Positions 1-8,564 of a DNA stretch of 64,000 nt are shown one piece after another (within the stretch, counting starts at the first letter, position 1; the number at the start of each line of letters is the position of its first letter). The notes beneath the pieces are model-generated. The model did not search any database, was not told the DNA's origin, and saw nothing but the letters and a program-made list of their open reading frames with translations. The stretch covers positions 1 to 64,000 of the forward strand of contig NZ_JARGZF010000002.1 of assembly GCF_029222705.1 (NCBI RefSeq), written 5' to 3'. A program made the position numbers and the translations under genes. Source of the stretch: Knoellia sp. p5-6-4. GTDB lineage: Bacteria; Actinomycetota; Actinomycetes; Actinomycetales; Dermatophilaceae.

Positions 1-1
1 C

Positions 2-118
2 GACCGGGCCGCCGACCTCCGCGACGCTCCGGTGAAGGAACTGGTCCAAGGAATCGCCGCACTCGCCGACACCTCCCTGCACGATGACGTGACCGTAATG
101 GCCGCGCGACTGCGGTGA
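2..118 (+). CDS. C-terminal fragment of a probable SpoIIE/PP2C-type protein phosphatase
   Basis: An open frame enters from the left edge and stops at TGA 116-118, giving 38 residues. The tail HDDVTVMAARLR resembles the last strand of SpoIIE/RsbU-type PP2C phosphatases, where a conserved Asp pair (here DD) helps bind metal ahead of a hydrophobic strand. Family members dephosphorylate anti-anti-sigma factors or act in other Ser/Thr signalling. Only the end of the gene is visible, so the sensor domains are unknown. The IS30 element begins about 40 bp downstream and does not interrupt the frame. The family call rests on this short motif alone. Confidence 0.45.
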   Translation, partial: DRAADLRDAPVKELVQGIAALADTSLHDDVTVMAARLR

Positions 119-157
119 CGGCCCTCCTCGGACAACGACGCGCTCATCGGTGCGGGT

Positions 158-179
158 TCAGGCGGTCAACGCAACACCT
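158..179 (+). repeat. Left terminal inverted repeat of the IS30 element
   Basis: The sequence from TCAGGCGGTC to CAACACCT pairs with the inverted copy at 1338-1359 with about four mismatches over 22 bp. It overlaps the last codons of the transposase (stop at 166-168), a layout common in compact insertion sequences. Confidence 0.7.
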
Positions 180-1317
180 CGGCCAGTGCTTGTGATGGTG
201 TCTTGAAGCCCAGAGTCTGTCGAGGGCGTTCGTTGAGTTCTTCGGCGATGGCGTCGAGGTCGGCCTGGGTGAGGGTGCGGAAGTCGAGTCGTCTAGGGAG
301 GTATTGGCGGAGCAGGCCGTTGGTGTTCTCGTTGCTGCCGCGCTGCCAGGGTGACTTGGGATCGCAGAAGTAGACCTGCATGCCGGTGGCGGTGGTGAAC
401 CGTCGGTGTTCGGCCATCTCATGGCCCTGGTCCCAGGTCAGGGACCGTGCGAGCTGGGTGGGCAGCGTGGTGACCGCTGCTGCCAGCGCCTCGGCCACCA
501 CATCGGCTTTGTGATTGCCGCCCGGCAGCGCGACGAGGATCAGGAACCGGGTGGAGCGTTCGACCAGCGTGGCGACCGGGCTCATGTTCTTGCCGAAGAC
601 CAGGTCGCCTTCCCAATGTCCGGGTACCGCGCGGTCTTCGGCCTCGGGGGGCCGTTCTGAGATGTGCAGGATGCCCGGGCGCCCACCGCGGCCATCGGGC
701 AGCCGGACCCCGCGGGGACGACGGATCACCCGGCCCGTGCGCAGGTACGCGGTGAGTTCTCGACGCAGCGCGCCGCGGGACTGGACGTAGAGCGTGCGGT
801 AGATGCTCTCGTGCGACACCTGCATCTCCGTGTCGTTGGGGTAGCTGAGCTTGAGCCAGCCGGCGATCTGCTGCGGCGACCAGCGGCGCCGCAGCTTCTC
901 CTCCACGATTGCACGCAGCGCCGGGTTGGTCGCGAGCTTGCACGCCTTCGGACGACTCGCCCGCGACCATGCCTGCCGGCCTGACCCGTGCGCCCGATAC
1001 CGTCGCCGGCCGCCATTCGCGGCGACCTCGCGGCTCACCGTGGAGGGGGCCCGGCCCAGCTGGGCTGCGATCGCCCGCAGCGACAGGCCCGCGGCAACTC
1101 CGCGGGAGATCTCCTCACGCTCCTCCAAGCTCAACCGGCCCTCGGTCCGGCGGCGCGGAACGGGACGGATTCCGCCACACCGCAACAGGTAGGTCCGCAC
1201 CGTGCTGGTCGGCAATCCCAGCTGCCGAGCCGCGGGCTTGGCCGCATGACCAGCACTAAGCCGGACCCACACCTCATCAATCGCCTGCGGCGACAACCTC
1301 TGGTACCCACGCGCCAC
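166..1317 (-). CDS. IS30-family transposase
   Basis: A DDE transposase of about 383 residues that cuts and rejoins the ends of its element. The N-terminal half has two helix-turn-helix regions (around QLGLPTSTV and QLGRAPSTVSRE). The C-terminal integrase core shows the three catalytic acidic positions in the family contexts GHWEGDLV, TWDQGHEM and NENTNGLLRQYLP. The longest frame opens at 1371, but that lies outside the right terminal repeat (ending 1359). The GTG at 1317 sits four bases after GGAGG and inside the element, so I prefer it. No frameshift or internal stop is seen, so the transposase is probably functional. Confidence 0.9.
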   Translation of the reverse strand: MARGYQRLSPQAIDEVWVRLSAGHAAKPAARQLGLPTSTVRTYLLRCGGIRPVPRRRTEGRLSLEEREEISRGVAAGLSLRAIAAQLGRAPSTVSREVAANGGRRRYRAHGSGRQAWSRASRPKACKLATNPALRAIVEEKLRRRWSPQQIAGWLKLSYPNDTEMQVSHESIYRTLYVQSRGALRRELTAYLRTGRVIRRPRGVRLPDGRGGRPGILHISERPPEAEDRAVPGHWEGDLVFGKNMSPVATLVERSTRFLILVALPGGNHKADVVAEALAAAVTTLPTQLARSLTWDQGHEMAEHRRFTTATGMQVYFCDPKSPWQRGSNENTNGLLRQYLPRRLDFRTLTQADLDAIAEELNERPRQTLGFKTPSQALAEVLR

Positions 1318-1337
1318 GACACCTCCTCGAGTCAAGG

Positions 1338-1359
1338 AAGTGTTGCGCTGACCCCTTGA
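1338..1359 (-). repeat. Right terminal inverted repeat of the IS30 element
   Basis: Read on the minus strand it begins TCAAGGGGTCAGCGCAAC and matches the left end. The transposase ribosome site GGAGG lies just inside it, so the element carries its own translation signal. Confidence 0.7.
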
Positions 1360-1433
1360 GAGCGCCGGCACGACCGAGCGGATCGCGGCATGAGCGGACG
1401 GCCGCGGTGAAGCCCACGGCGCCCCCAGCAGCT

Positions 1434-1748
1434 CTAGGAACTGAATAGGGCCTCGGCCTGCGCCATGCCCTCGTGGGTGGCGGCCCTCTTGTTCCTATAG
1501 ACCTGCGAGCAGACCACTGAGTCGCTTCCGCGCTCGGTCACAAGAACACGCCAGCGGCCTCTGCCCACCACGAGCCGCCACAGCCCGCCTGCTACGCCCG
1601 CCACGACTTCGGTCACCGGGGAGAGTCCGTATGGGTCGCCGCCGAATGATGGACCAAGTAGGTCGACCTTCCCCACTGGCTCGCACCGCACCCAAACCTG
1701 CTCTCGCTTGAGGGGCTCACCGCCCTGCTCGGGGTGCTGCACCGTCAT
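1434..1748 (-). CDS. Hypothetical protein (104 aa)
   Basis: A small protein I do not recognise. The start at 1748 (MTVQHPEQGG) is chosen because GGGAGG lies about nine bases upstream; the open frame continues to 1934 without a better site. The middle is hydrophobic and Gly/Val rich (VVAGVAGGLWRLVVGRGRWRVLV) and could be a beta-rich core, while the C-terminus (YRNKRAATHEGMAQAEALFSS) looks helical. It sits between the IS30 element and the sbcDC operon and has slightly lower GC than its neighbours, so it may be recently acquired. No function is proposed. Confidence 0.45.
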   Translation of the reverse strand: MTVQHPEQGGEPLKREQVWVRCEPVGKVDLLGPSFGGDPYGLSPVTEVVAGVAGGLWRLVVGRGRWRVLVTERGSDSVVCSQVYRNKRAATHEGMAQAEALFSS

Positions 1749-1940
1749 GGCGCGCATCCTCCCACGAGCCGTCTGGCCGGAGGCTGTGGTCCACGCCGTC
1801 GTCTTGTCATCGGCAGTTGCGGTCTTCCTCAACGCGGCATCACCAGACGTCGCTCGCTCAGCGGGTGACCTAGTAGTCCGGACGATGGCGGCCACTATGC
1901 GGGCTGCGCCCAAGACGTCTACCTGAGAACACACACCCGG

Positions 1941-4900
1941 TCAGGCTGCTGTCTCGCTGCCTGCCGCGGTGGAGACGCGCACGGTGGAGCCGCTCTCGGT
2001 CTTGTGCACGGTCACCTGGCAGGGGATGCGGGTGCGCAGCTCGGCCACGTGGCTGACGACTCCGACGGCGCGGCCTCCCTCCTGCAGGCCGTCGAGCACA
2101 CCCATCACATGCTCCAGGCTCTCGTCGTCGAGGGTGCCGAACCCCTCGTCGACGAACAGCGTCTGCAGGTCGAAACCGCCGGACTCCTCGCGCACCGCGT
2201 CGGCCAGGCCGAGCGCCAGGGCGAGGGAGGCCATGAACGCCTCGCCACCGGACAGCGTCGAGGTGTCGCGGGTCTGGCCCGTCCACAGGTCCTGCACCCT
2301 GAGGCCGAGGCCGCTGCGGGCGCCGCGAGCCGCGAGGTCGTCGGAGTGCTGGAGACGGTAGCGGCCGTCGCCCATGACGGCCAGCCGCTCGTTGGCGAGC
2401 TCGGCGACCTTCTCGAGGCGGGCGGCCAGCACGAAGGCCGACAGGCGCATCCGCAGGGCGTTGTTGCCGCCCGTGCCGGCGAAGGTGTCGGCGAGGTCGC
2501 GCACCAGCGCATGGCGCTCCGCCAGGGGGCCGAGCTCCTCGCACTGACGCACGAGGTCTGCTGCGAGCCGGGTGACGGCGGCTAGGGTGCGACGTGCCAG
2601 GGTCTCGGCGTCCTTGGCCTGGAGCAGCTCGCTGTGCGCCTGGGCGGCCAGCCCGCGCAGGGACTCGACGTCGGGCGGCTCGACCTCAGCGGCTGCCTGC
2701 ACCGCGGGGTCGGCGAGCACGGCCTGGGCTTCGGTGCGGGCGCGGACGTAGTCGTCGCACAGTCGCTGCAGCCGGGTGGTCTCGTCGGCCGGGAGGGCGG
2801 CTGCCCGCGCTTCACCCGGGTCGGTGAACCCGTCTGCGGCCAGGGACGTCTCTGCCGCGTCGGACGCCGCCTGCCGGGACTCGGTGGCGGCAGCGAGCAC
2901 CCGCAGCGCGTCCACGTGGCGTTGCGCGGCAAGCGTCGTCCTCCGGTGGGCGGCGAGGGCGACGGCGGCCTCGGCCTCGCCGACCTCGTCGGCACCCGGT
3001 GTGTCGGCCGTGGACGCGGCGCACGGGCAGAGTCGGGTGTGCGTCTCGAGCAGCGAACGCAGCGTCTCGAGCTCCTCGGTCTGCGCCCGCTCGAGCTCGT
3101 CGAGCGTGGCCCGAGCGCCGACCGCCTCGGACCGCAGCGCCTCCACCCGGCTTGCCAGCGACGCGCGCTCGGCGCGCGCCGATGACAGGGCCTCCTCGAG
3201 TGCGGTGGCCCGCCTCGCCAGCAGACCCATCTGCTCCACCTCCGAGCGGGTCACGGCCACTGCCTCGCGGAGGGTCTCGACCGACGGCGGCGGCGAGCCG
3301 AGCAGCTCGAGGCGGGCTGCAGCCGCCGTGTCGGCGGCCACCAGCTCCCGCTCGAGGGCGGCGTGCTGCCGCTGCGCTGCGGTCCAGGCCGCCTCCGCCA
3401 CCGCGACGTCGTCGGGCGTGACCTCGACCGTGCGGACGGCCGGGCTCGGGTGCTCACCGGAGCCACACACCGGGCAGGGGTCGCCGGAGGAGAGGTGCTC
3501 GGCCAGCTCGCCGGCCATGTTGGCCAGCCGGGCCTCGCGCAGGTCGAGCAGGTGCTCGCGTCGCTCCTGCTCGTGCGTCCGGGTCAGGCTGACCCGCTCC
3601 GCCAGCCCGACGCGAGCAGCCGATGCCTCCTCGTGCTCGAGGCGGACGCGCAGCACGTGCTCGGCGTCGCGCAACCGCGACGCCAGGCCTTCGAGCGCTG
3701 CGGCCGCCGCCCTGGCCTCGGCGAGCCGGAGCTCGGCCTCGACACACGCCTGCTCCAGCCCAGCCTCGGTGCCGGCGAGCGTGGTCGCCGACGTCTCGGC
3801 CGCGATGGCCTTGGCCTCGAGACCCGACCGGCGCCGAGCTCGCTCGGCCACCGCACGCTCGAGGCGCACGGCCTCGGCGAGGCCGTCCTCCTGGGCGACG
3901 AGCCGGTCGGTCCAGGCGGCCACCCCGTCGAGACCGCGGTCGTTCAGCCCGAAGGGGGCAAGGGACACAGCGCTCTGCTCGGCCGCGGCTGCTGCGGAAC
4001 ACAGGGTGGAGTCGGCCCGCTCCAAGGCCCGCAGCTCTCCTCCCACCGCCGCCGCCCGCGCGGCGGCGGCCAGGGCGTCGCGGGCCTGCTGGTGCAGGGG
4101 ACCGCCGGCGTCGAGCTCGGCGAGCCTCGCCGAGGCGGTGCAGGCGCGCTCCTGCAGGGCGATGGCCTGCTCGGCCTCCTGCAGGCGGGTGGTCGCCGCG
4201 GTCGCCGAGGTCGTCGCGGCGTCGAGGGCAGCGAGAGCCTGCGCGGCGTGGGCTTCGAGCACGGCCTGCAGGCGCGGGCACTGCTCGCCCACCTGGTGCG
4301 GCTCGAGCTCTCGCCAGTCGGGGAGGTCGGCCAGGGCCTCGACCGGCGCGTCGGCCACGGCGTCGGCGAGGCGCGCCAGGTCGGTGGCCAGCCCTCGCTG
4401 GTGGCCGGCCAGCTCATCGGCGGTGCGACGGCGCTCGGAGGCCAGCCAGTCCTCGACCGCGGCGTAGGACGAGACGTCGAAGAGGCGCTCGAGCACCTCG
4501 CGTCGAGCCTCCGGCGTGGCCCGCAGGAAGGCGGCGAACTCGCCCTGCGGCAGCAGCACCACCTTGCTGAACTGCTCGAGGCCCATGCCGAGCACCTCGC
4601 GCAGCACCGCGGCCACGTCGTCGTGGCGGTTGTCCTTGCCGACCCACGTGCCGTCGACCTGCTCGTGCAGCACCACCCGTGCGGGCGACTTCGTCTCGCC
4701 GTCGCCGCGCCGCTTGGGCCGCATGAACTCCGGTGAGCGGGTCACCCGGAACCGGCGACGGGAGGCCGTGAACTCCACGGTGACCTCGGGCACGACGTCC
4801 CGTGGCGCATGGTCGCTGCGCAGCGACCGGCCCGACGGGCGGGCGCCGGGGACGTCGGCGTACAGGGCGAAGCAGATCGCGTCGAGGATGCTGGTCTTGC

Positions 4901-5018
4901 CGGCCCCCGTGGCGCCCCGGATGAGGAACAGGCCGGCGGAGGAGATCTCGTCGAAGTCGATGTCGACCGTGCCGGCGAAGGGGCCGAAGGCGGTGACCGA
5001 CAGCCGGTGCAGCCTCAT
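1941..5018 (-). CDS. sbcC: SbcC, ATPase subunit of the SbcCD nuclease
   Basis: SMC-like ATPase of 1025 residues that partners SbcD to open and trim DNA ends, hairpins and protein-blocked breaks. Walker A GATGAGKTS is at residues 35-43. Two long Ala/Glu/Arg-rich coiled-coil arms flank a zinc hook CPVCGSGEH. The C-terminal lobe has the ABC signature LSGGEAFMASLALALG and a Walker B ending FVDEGFGTLDDESL. The start ATG at 5018 overlaps the sbcD stop (ATGA), so the two are translationally coupled. The longer upstream frame is sbcD read in another phase. Length and domain order are normal for the family. Confidence 0.95.
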   Translation of the reverse strand: MRLHRLSVTAFGPFAGTVDIDFDEISSAGLFLIRGATGAGKTSILDAICFALYADVPGARPSGRSLRSDHAPRDVVPEVTVEFTASRRRFRVTRSPEFMRPKRRGDGETKSPARVVLHEQVDGTWVGKDNRHDDVAAVLREVLGMGLEQFSKVVLLPQGEFAAFLRATPEARREVLERLFDVSSYAAVEDWLASERRRTADELAGHQRGLATDLARLADAVADAPVEALADLPDWRELEPHQVGEQCPRLQAVLEAHAAQALAALDAATTSATAATTRLQEAEQAIALQERACTASARLAELDAGGPLHQQARDALAAAARAAAVGGELRALERADSTLCSAAAAAEQSAVSLAPFGLNDRGLDGVAAWTDRLVAQEDGLAEAVRLERAVAERARRRSGLEAKAIAAETSATTLAGTEAGLEQACVEAELRLAEARAAAAALEGLASRLRDAEHVLRVRLEHEEASAARVGLAERVSLTRTHEQERREHLLDLREARLANMAGELAEHLSSGDPCPVCGSGEHPSPAVRTVEVTPDDVAVAEAAWTAAQRQHAALERELVAADTAAAARLELLGSPPPSVETLREAVAVTRSEVEQMGLLARRATALEEALSSARAERASLASRVEALRSEAVGARATLDELERAQTEELETLRSLLETHTRLCPCAASTADTPGADEVGEAEAAVALAAHRRTTLAAQRHVDALRVLAAATESRQAASDAAETSLAADGFTDPGEARAAALPADETTRLQRLCDDYVRARTEAQAVLADPAVQAAAEVEPPDVESLRGLAAQAHSELLQAKDAETLARRTLAAVTRLAADLVRQCEELGPLAERHALVRDLADTFAGTGGNNALRMRLSAFVLAARLEKVAELANERLAVMGDGRYRLQHSDDLAARGARSGLGLRVQDLWTGQTRDTSTLSGGEAFMASLALALGLADAVREESGGFDLQTLFVDEGFGTLDDESLEHVMGVLDGLQEGGRAVGVVSHVAELRTRIPCQVTVHKTESGSTVRVSTAAGSETAA

Positions 5019-6199
5019 GCCACGCCCTCCCCTCGCGCCCCGGCAGGCACGGCGGCAGCGCCCTCGTCGTCGTGGTCGGCGCGGGCGAGCCGGGCCGCCT
5101 CCACCGCGCCGGCGATGACCTCCCGCTCGGCCGCGGTCGCCGCGTGCCCGGACCGCACGTGGGCGAGGAAGTCGCAGCAGACGTCCACCTCCGAGCGGGC
5201 CGCGACGCGGGCGGCATACGAGCTCACCGGCACCGGGGCGCCCTGCGGGTCGAACTGCAGCGACAGCGTGTGGGGGAAGCGGCGCCGCACCTGCTCCATG
5301 GCGCCGAGCGGGCGCACCGCGTCGGTGAGGGTCACCTGGCACCAGGCCTTCTCGGCGTGGGCGTGCTCGGGCCGCTCGAGCAGGTCGGCGAGGTCGCCGC
5401 GCAGCAGGGCGAGGGGCCGCAGCACCGGCGCCTGGAGCTGCTCGCAGCGCACCCCTGAGGAGTCGAGGTCGACGACCCACGAGCCTTTGGTGTGCGACGC
5501 CTCGCTGAAGGACATGGCCACGGGGGAGCCCGAGTAGCGCACCGTCTCGTCGATCTGCTGCCGGCCGTGAAGGTGGCCCAGGGCGACGTAGTCGGCGCCG
5601 TCGAAGACGCGGGGGTGCACCATGGCCACGCCGCCGACGGTGATGTCGCGCTCGGAGTCGCTGGTGGCCCCGCCGCCCACGAACGCGTGGGCCATCACCA
5701 CCGACGGTCCCGGCCGCTGGGCGAGGTCGGCGCGCACCCGCTCCATGGCGGCGGCGAGCACGCCGGCGTGCGTGCGCTCACCGGCCCCGAGGGGTTCGGC
5801 GGCGATGGAGGGCTCGAGGTAGGGGAGCGGGTAGATCGCGACGCCGTCGACGAGCACGGGTCGGCCGATGGAGCCGACCGACGAGCGGATGTGCAGACCC
5901 GACCGCTCGAGCAGCCGCGCGGCGAAGCCGAGCCGGATCGCCGAGTCGTGGTTGCCGCTGGAGAGCACCACCTGGGCGCCCGTGTCGATGAGCCGGGTGA
6001 CCGCCTCGGACAGCAGCTCGACCGTGTCGGGGGCCGGCAGCGCCCGGTCGTAGACGTCGCCGGAGACCAGCACGGCGTCGACCGACTCGGCCCGCACCGT
6101 CTCGACGAGGTGGTCGATGAACGCCGCCTGGGCGTCGAGCAGCCCCACCTGGTGGAACGAGCGCCCCAGGTGCCAGTCGGAGGTGTGGATCAGGCGCAC
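5015..6199 (-). CDS. sbcD: SbcD, nuclease subunit of SbcCD
   Basis: Calcineurin-like metallo-phosphoesterase of 394 residues, the Mre11-type nuclease of the SbcCD complex. Metal-binding motifs appear in order: TSDWHLG, SGDVYDRA, SSGNHDS, then MAHAFV and ALGHLHGR. The GTG at 6199 (VRLIHTSDWHLG) is chosen because the N-terminus then matches the family and a TAACCT -10 box lies seven bases upstream; there is no Shine-Dalgarno sequence, so the mRNA is probably leaderless. The gene is first in a two-gene operon with sbcC. Its promoter resembles the PafBC-dependent DNA-damage type (see the separate entry). Confidence 0.93.
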   Translation of the reverse strand: MRLIHTSDWHLGRSFHQVGLLDAQAAFIDHLVETVRAESVDAVLVSGDVYDRALPAPDTVELLSEAVTRLIDTGAQVVLSSGNHDSAIRLGFAARLLERSGLHIRSSVGSIGRPVLVDGVAIYPLPYLEPSIAAEPLGAGERTHAGVLAAAMERVRADLAQRPGPSVVMAHAFVGGGATSDSERDITVGGVAMVHPRVFDGADYVALGHLHGRQQIDETVRYSGSPVAMSFSEASHTKGSWVVDLDSSGVRCEQLQAPVLRPLALLRGDLADLLERPEHAHAEKAWCQVTLTDAVRPLGAMEQVRRRFPHTLSLQFDPQGAPVPVSSYAARVAARSEVDVCCDFLAHVRSGHAATAAEREVIAGAVEAARLARADHDDEGAAAVPAGARGEGVA

Positions 6200-6206
6200 G
6201 ACAGCG

Positions 6207-6229
6207 AGGTTAGGAGAGGGCGCCGACAG
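6207..6229 (-). promoter_or_regulatory. Candidate PafBC-type (RecA-NDp-like) promoter of sbcDC
   Basis: On the minus strand CTGTCGGCG is followed by eight bases and then TAACCT, seven bases before the sbcD GTG. This fits the LexA-independent damage promoter known from mycobacteria (TTGTCRGTG, eight bases, TANNNT) apart from two positions. The pafB and pafC genes are in this same window. Regulation is inferred from the motif only. Confidence 0.45.
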
Positions 6230-6336
6230 GGCCGCTGATTTCGCCGGGCGTGCCCCGGATCCGCCCGAGAGAATGAGCACACCGCGACCGCAGCGCAACC
6301 GGTGGCCGCGGTGCCACCGGTGTGGTTGGGTCGATG

Positions 6337-6369
6337 CAGCGAAGGCACGTCCGTCAGCGAAGGCACGTC
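6337..6369 (+). repeat. Two tandem 15-bp repeats (18-bp period) before the GCS2 ligase
   Basis: CAGCGAAGGCACGTC occurs at 6337-6351 and again at 6355-6369, starting 36 bases before the ribosome-binding site's gene start at 6391. The spacing places both copies in the promoter or 5' leader of the ligase gene, so they could be operator half-sites or a duplicated leader segment. Confidence 0.6.
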
Positions 6370-6390
6370 GTCACGTCAGGGAGGTTCCCC

Positions 6391-7872
6391 TTGGGCGAAG
6401 AGGTCACCGCGCAGAGCTACACGCGCGAGCAGCGTCAGCGCTACCGCGAGAAGGTGCGCCAGAACCTGGACGTCTTCGAGCGGATGCTGTCCCACAGCCA
6501 CTTCGAGTTCGACCGGCCGATGACCGGCCTGGAGATCGAGCTCAACCTCGTCGACGAGCACTTCCAGCCGAGGTTCGCCAACGCCGAGGTGCTCGAGGCC
6601 ATCGCCGACCCCAACTACCAGACCGAGCTCGCGCGCTACAACATCGAGCTCAACGTGCGGCCCCGGCCGCTGCCCGGCGACGAGGCCCTGCACCTCGAGG
6701 AGGAGCTGCGGGGGTCGCTGAACCGCGCGGACGAGGCGGCCGCCCGGCACGATGCGCACATCGTGGCGGTCGGCATCCTGCCGACGATCATGCCGGAGCA
6801 CTTCCAGGGCGAGTGGATCAGTGCCAACAACCGCTACACCGCGCTCAACGACTCGATCTTCGTCGCCCGCGGCGAGGACATCTACCTCGACATCGAGGGG
6901 CCGACGGGGGAACGAGTCGCGACCTACTGCGACACCATCGCGCCGGAGTCGGCCTGCACCAGCGTGCAGCTGCACCTGCAGGTGGCGCCGGGTGACTTCG
7001 CGGCCCACTGGAACGCCGCCCAGGCCCTCGTCGCCCCGCAGATCGCGCTGGCCGCCAACTCGCCGTTCTTCTTCGGGCAGCGGCTGCACGCCGAGACCCG
7101 CATCGAGCTGTTCAGCCAGGCGACCGACACCAGGAGCGTGGAGCTGAAGAACCAGGGTGTGCGGCCACGCGTCTTCTTCGGCGAGCGCTGGATCACCTCG
7201 ATCTTCGACTTGTTCGAGGAGAACGTGCGCTACTTCCCGGCCCTGCTGGCCGAGGTCTCGGACGAGGACCCGGTGGCCAAGCTCGAGGCGGGCGAGGCGC
7301 CCTCGCTGGCGGAGCTGAGGCTGCACAACGGCACGGTCTACCGGTGGAACCGCCCCATCTACGACATCGTCCACGAGCGCCCCCACCTGCGCGTCGAGAA
7401 CCGTGTGCTGCCGGCCGGCCCGACCATCGTCGACGTCATGGCCAACGCCGCCTTCTACTACGGCGTCATCCGCAAGCTCGCCGCCGACGACCGCCCGGTG
7501 TGGACCAAGATGAGCTTCGGGGTCGCGGAGCAGAACTTCCACAACGCGGCCCGCGACGGCATCGAGGCCACGCTCTACTGGCCGGGCTACGGCCAGGTCA
7601 GCGTCGACGAGCTCGTGCTGCGCCACCTGCTGCCGCTGGCCCACGAGGGTCTGAAGGAGTGGGGGGTGTCGGACCAGGTGCGCGAGCGCTACCTCACGGT
7701 CATCGAGGGCCGGTGCAAGACCGGCAGCAACGGCGCCACCTGGCAGACGCAGGCCGTCGAGCGCCTTCAGGCGCAGGGGCTCGACCGACAGGCCGCTCTG
7801 GGCCGCATGCTCGAGCTCTACCACGGCCACATGCACAGCAACGAGCCCGTGCACACCTGGCCGCTGCCCTGA
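6391..7872 (+). CDS. Glutamate-cysteine ligase family protein (GCS2-like)
   Basis: Carboxylate-amine ligase of 493 residues in the GCS2 fold, which joins the gamma-carboxyl of glutamate to an amine using ATP. Family-like segments are MTGLEIELNLVD, ARYNIELNVRPRPL, NNRYTALNDSIF, a central HAETRIELF region and WNRPIYDI. The TTG at 6391 is preceded by GGGAGG at seven bases and is the only start with a clear ribosome site. Actinobacteria of this type normally use mycothiol rather than glutathione, so the true product may be another gamma-glutamyl compound. No glutathione synthetase gene is next to it. Substrate unknown. Confidence 0.75.
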   Translation: MGEEVTAQSYTREQRQRYREKVRQNLDVFERMLSHSHFEFDRPMTGLEIELNLVDEHFQPRFANAEVLEAIADPNYQTELARYNIELNVRPRPLPGDEALHLEEELRGSLNRADEAAARHDAHIVAVGILPTIMPEHFQGEWISANNRYTALNDSIFVARGEDIYLDIEGPTGERVATYCDTIAPESACTSVQLHLQVAPGDFAAHWNAAQALVAPQIALAANSPFFFGQRLHAETRIELFSQATDTRSVELKNQGVRPRVFFGERWITSIFDLFEENVRYFPALLAEVSDEDPVAKLEAGEAPSLAELRLHNGTVYRWNRPIYDIVHERPHLRVENRVLPAGPTIVDVMANAAFYYGVIRKLAADDRPVWTKMSFGVAEQNFHNAARDGIEATLYWPGYGQVSVDELVLRHLLPLAHEGLKEWGVSDQVRERYLTVIEGRCKTGSNGATWQTQAVERLQAQGLDRQAALGRMLELYHGHMHSNEPVHTWPLP

Positions 7873-7898
7873 CGGGCAGGGCGCGTATGCCGGGGGCC

Positions 7899-8531
7899 TC
7901 AGGCGGGCCGGTTCCACATGCGCACGGCGGGCAGCCCGCGCTCGAACTCCAGCACGCTGAGCGCGCCGGCGTCGAGCAGCAGCTGCGCGCCGAAGCGGGG
8001 CTCCTTCTGGAGGAAGACGGCGGTGAGCACCCGGAGCAGGTGCCCGTGGGCGACGAGGACGACGTCACCGGCGGTCATGGCACTCGTGGCGCGGCGCACG
8101 ACCCGTGAGGCCCGCGCAGCCACCTCCTCCACGGACTCGCCGGGCGTCTCGCCGGGGGCGACGCCATGCTCGAAGACGGTCCAGTCGTAGCCCAGGTGCT
8201 CACGGACCTGGGGCGTGGTCAGGCCCTCGTAGGCGCCGTAGTCCCACTCGACGAGGTCGTGGTCGAGCTCGGGCCGCAGGCCGGCCAGCTCGGCCGTCCG
8301 GCGGGCCCGCTCCAGGGGAGAGGACAGCACGAGCGTGAAGTCGAAGTCCTCCAGGGCCCCGGCGAGACCGCTGGCGGCCTCCTCCCCGGCCGGGGTGAGC
8401 GGCAGGTCGGTGACGCCGGTGTGCTGGCCGGTGCGAGACCACTCCGTCTCGCCGTGTCGCACGAGCACGAGCCTCCCCTCCGGCTGCCTCAGGGTCGTCG
8501 TCTGCTCGGTCTGCACCTCTGCGGTCTCCAC
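7899..8531 (-). CDS. Histidine phosphatase (phosphoglycerate mutase) family protein
   Basis: Protein of 210 residues with the phospho-acceptor motif LVRHGETEW near the N-terminus, the acidic EWDYGAYEGL segment and the second catalytic His in LVAHGHLLRVL. These define the cofactor-independent histidine phosphatase branch, whose substrates range from sugar phosphates to nucleotides and cannot be told from sequence. The GTG at 8531 is chosen because TAGGGT lies seven bases upstream, implying a leaderless transcript. It is divergent from phzF over about 33 bp and its end converges on the GCS2 ligase. Confidence 0.85.
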   Translation of the reverse strand: METAEVQTEQTTTLRQPEGRLVLVRHGETEWSRTGQHTGVTDLPLTPAGEEAASGLAGALEDFDFTLVLSSPLERARRTAELAGLRPELDHDLVEWDYGAYEGLTTPQVREHLGYDWTVFEHGVAPGETPGESVEEVAARASRVVRRATSAMTAGDVVLVAHGHLLRVLTAVFLQKEPRFGAQLLLDAGALSVLEFERGLPAVRMWNRPA

Positions 8532-8564
8532 CCGCGTCACCCTACGGTCTGCCACAGTGGGCCC
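8532..8564. promoter_or_regulatory. Compact divergent promoter between the phosphatase and phzF genes
   Basis: TAGGGT on the minus strand (8539-8544) is seven bases from the phosphatase GTG. On the plus strand CACAGT is six bases from the phzF ATG. Both genes would have leaderless mRNAs started from this 33-bp gap. Confidence 0.45.

Larger units (their letters stand above)
158..1359 (-). mobile_element. IS30-family insertion sequence, apparently complete
   Basis: The element is about 1.2 kb and is bounded by imperfect terminal inverted repeats of about 22 bp (158-179 and 1338-1359). They share the inner core GCGCAACAC or CGCAACAC and an outer TCA-GGT segment. It holds one transposase gene filling nearly all its length, as is usual for IS30. 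I could not find a convincing short target duplication: the outer flanks, GGGT on the left and GAGA on the right, do not match. The duplication has either decayed or the repeat ends are a few bases off. Confidence 0.8.

Noticed and set aside
2776-4467. 563-residue plus-strand frame opposite sbcC
   Set aside because: Ser/Arg-rich shadow of the sbcC coding strand with no motif and no start signal.
7866-7882. Short hairpin CTGCCC-TGAC-GGGCAG at the end of the GCS2 gene as a terminator
   Set aside because: Only six pairs and it includes the stop codon, so support is weak; the region also contains an octamer copy.
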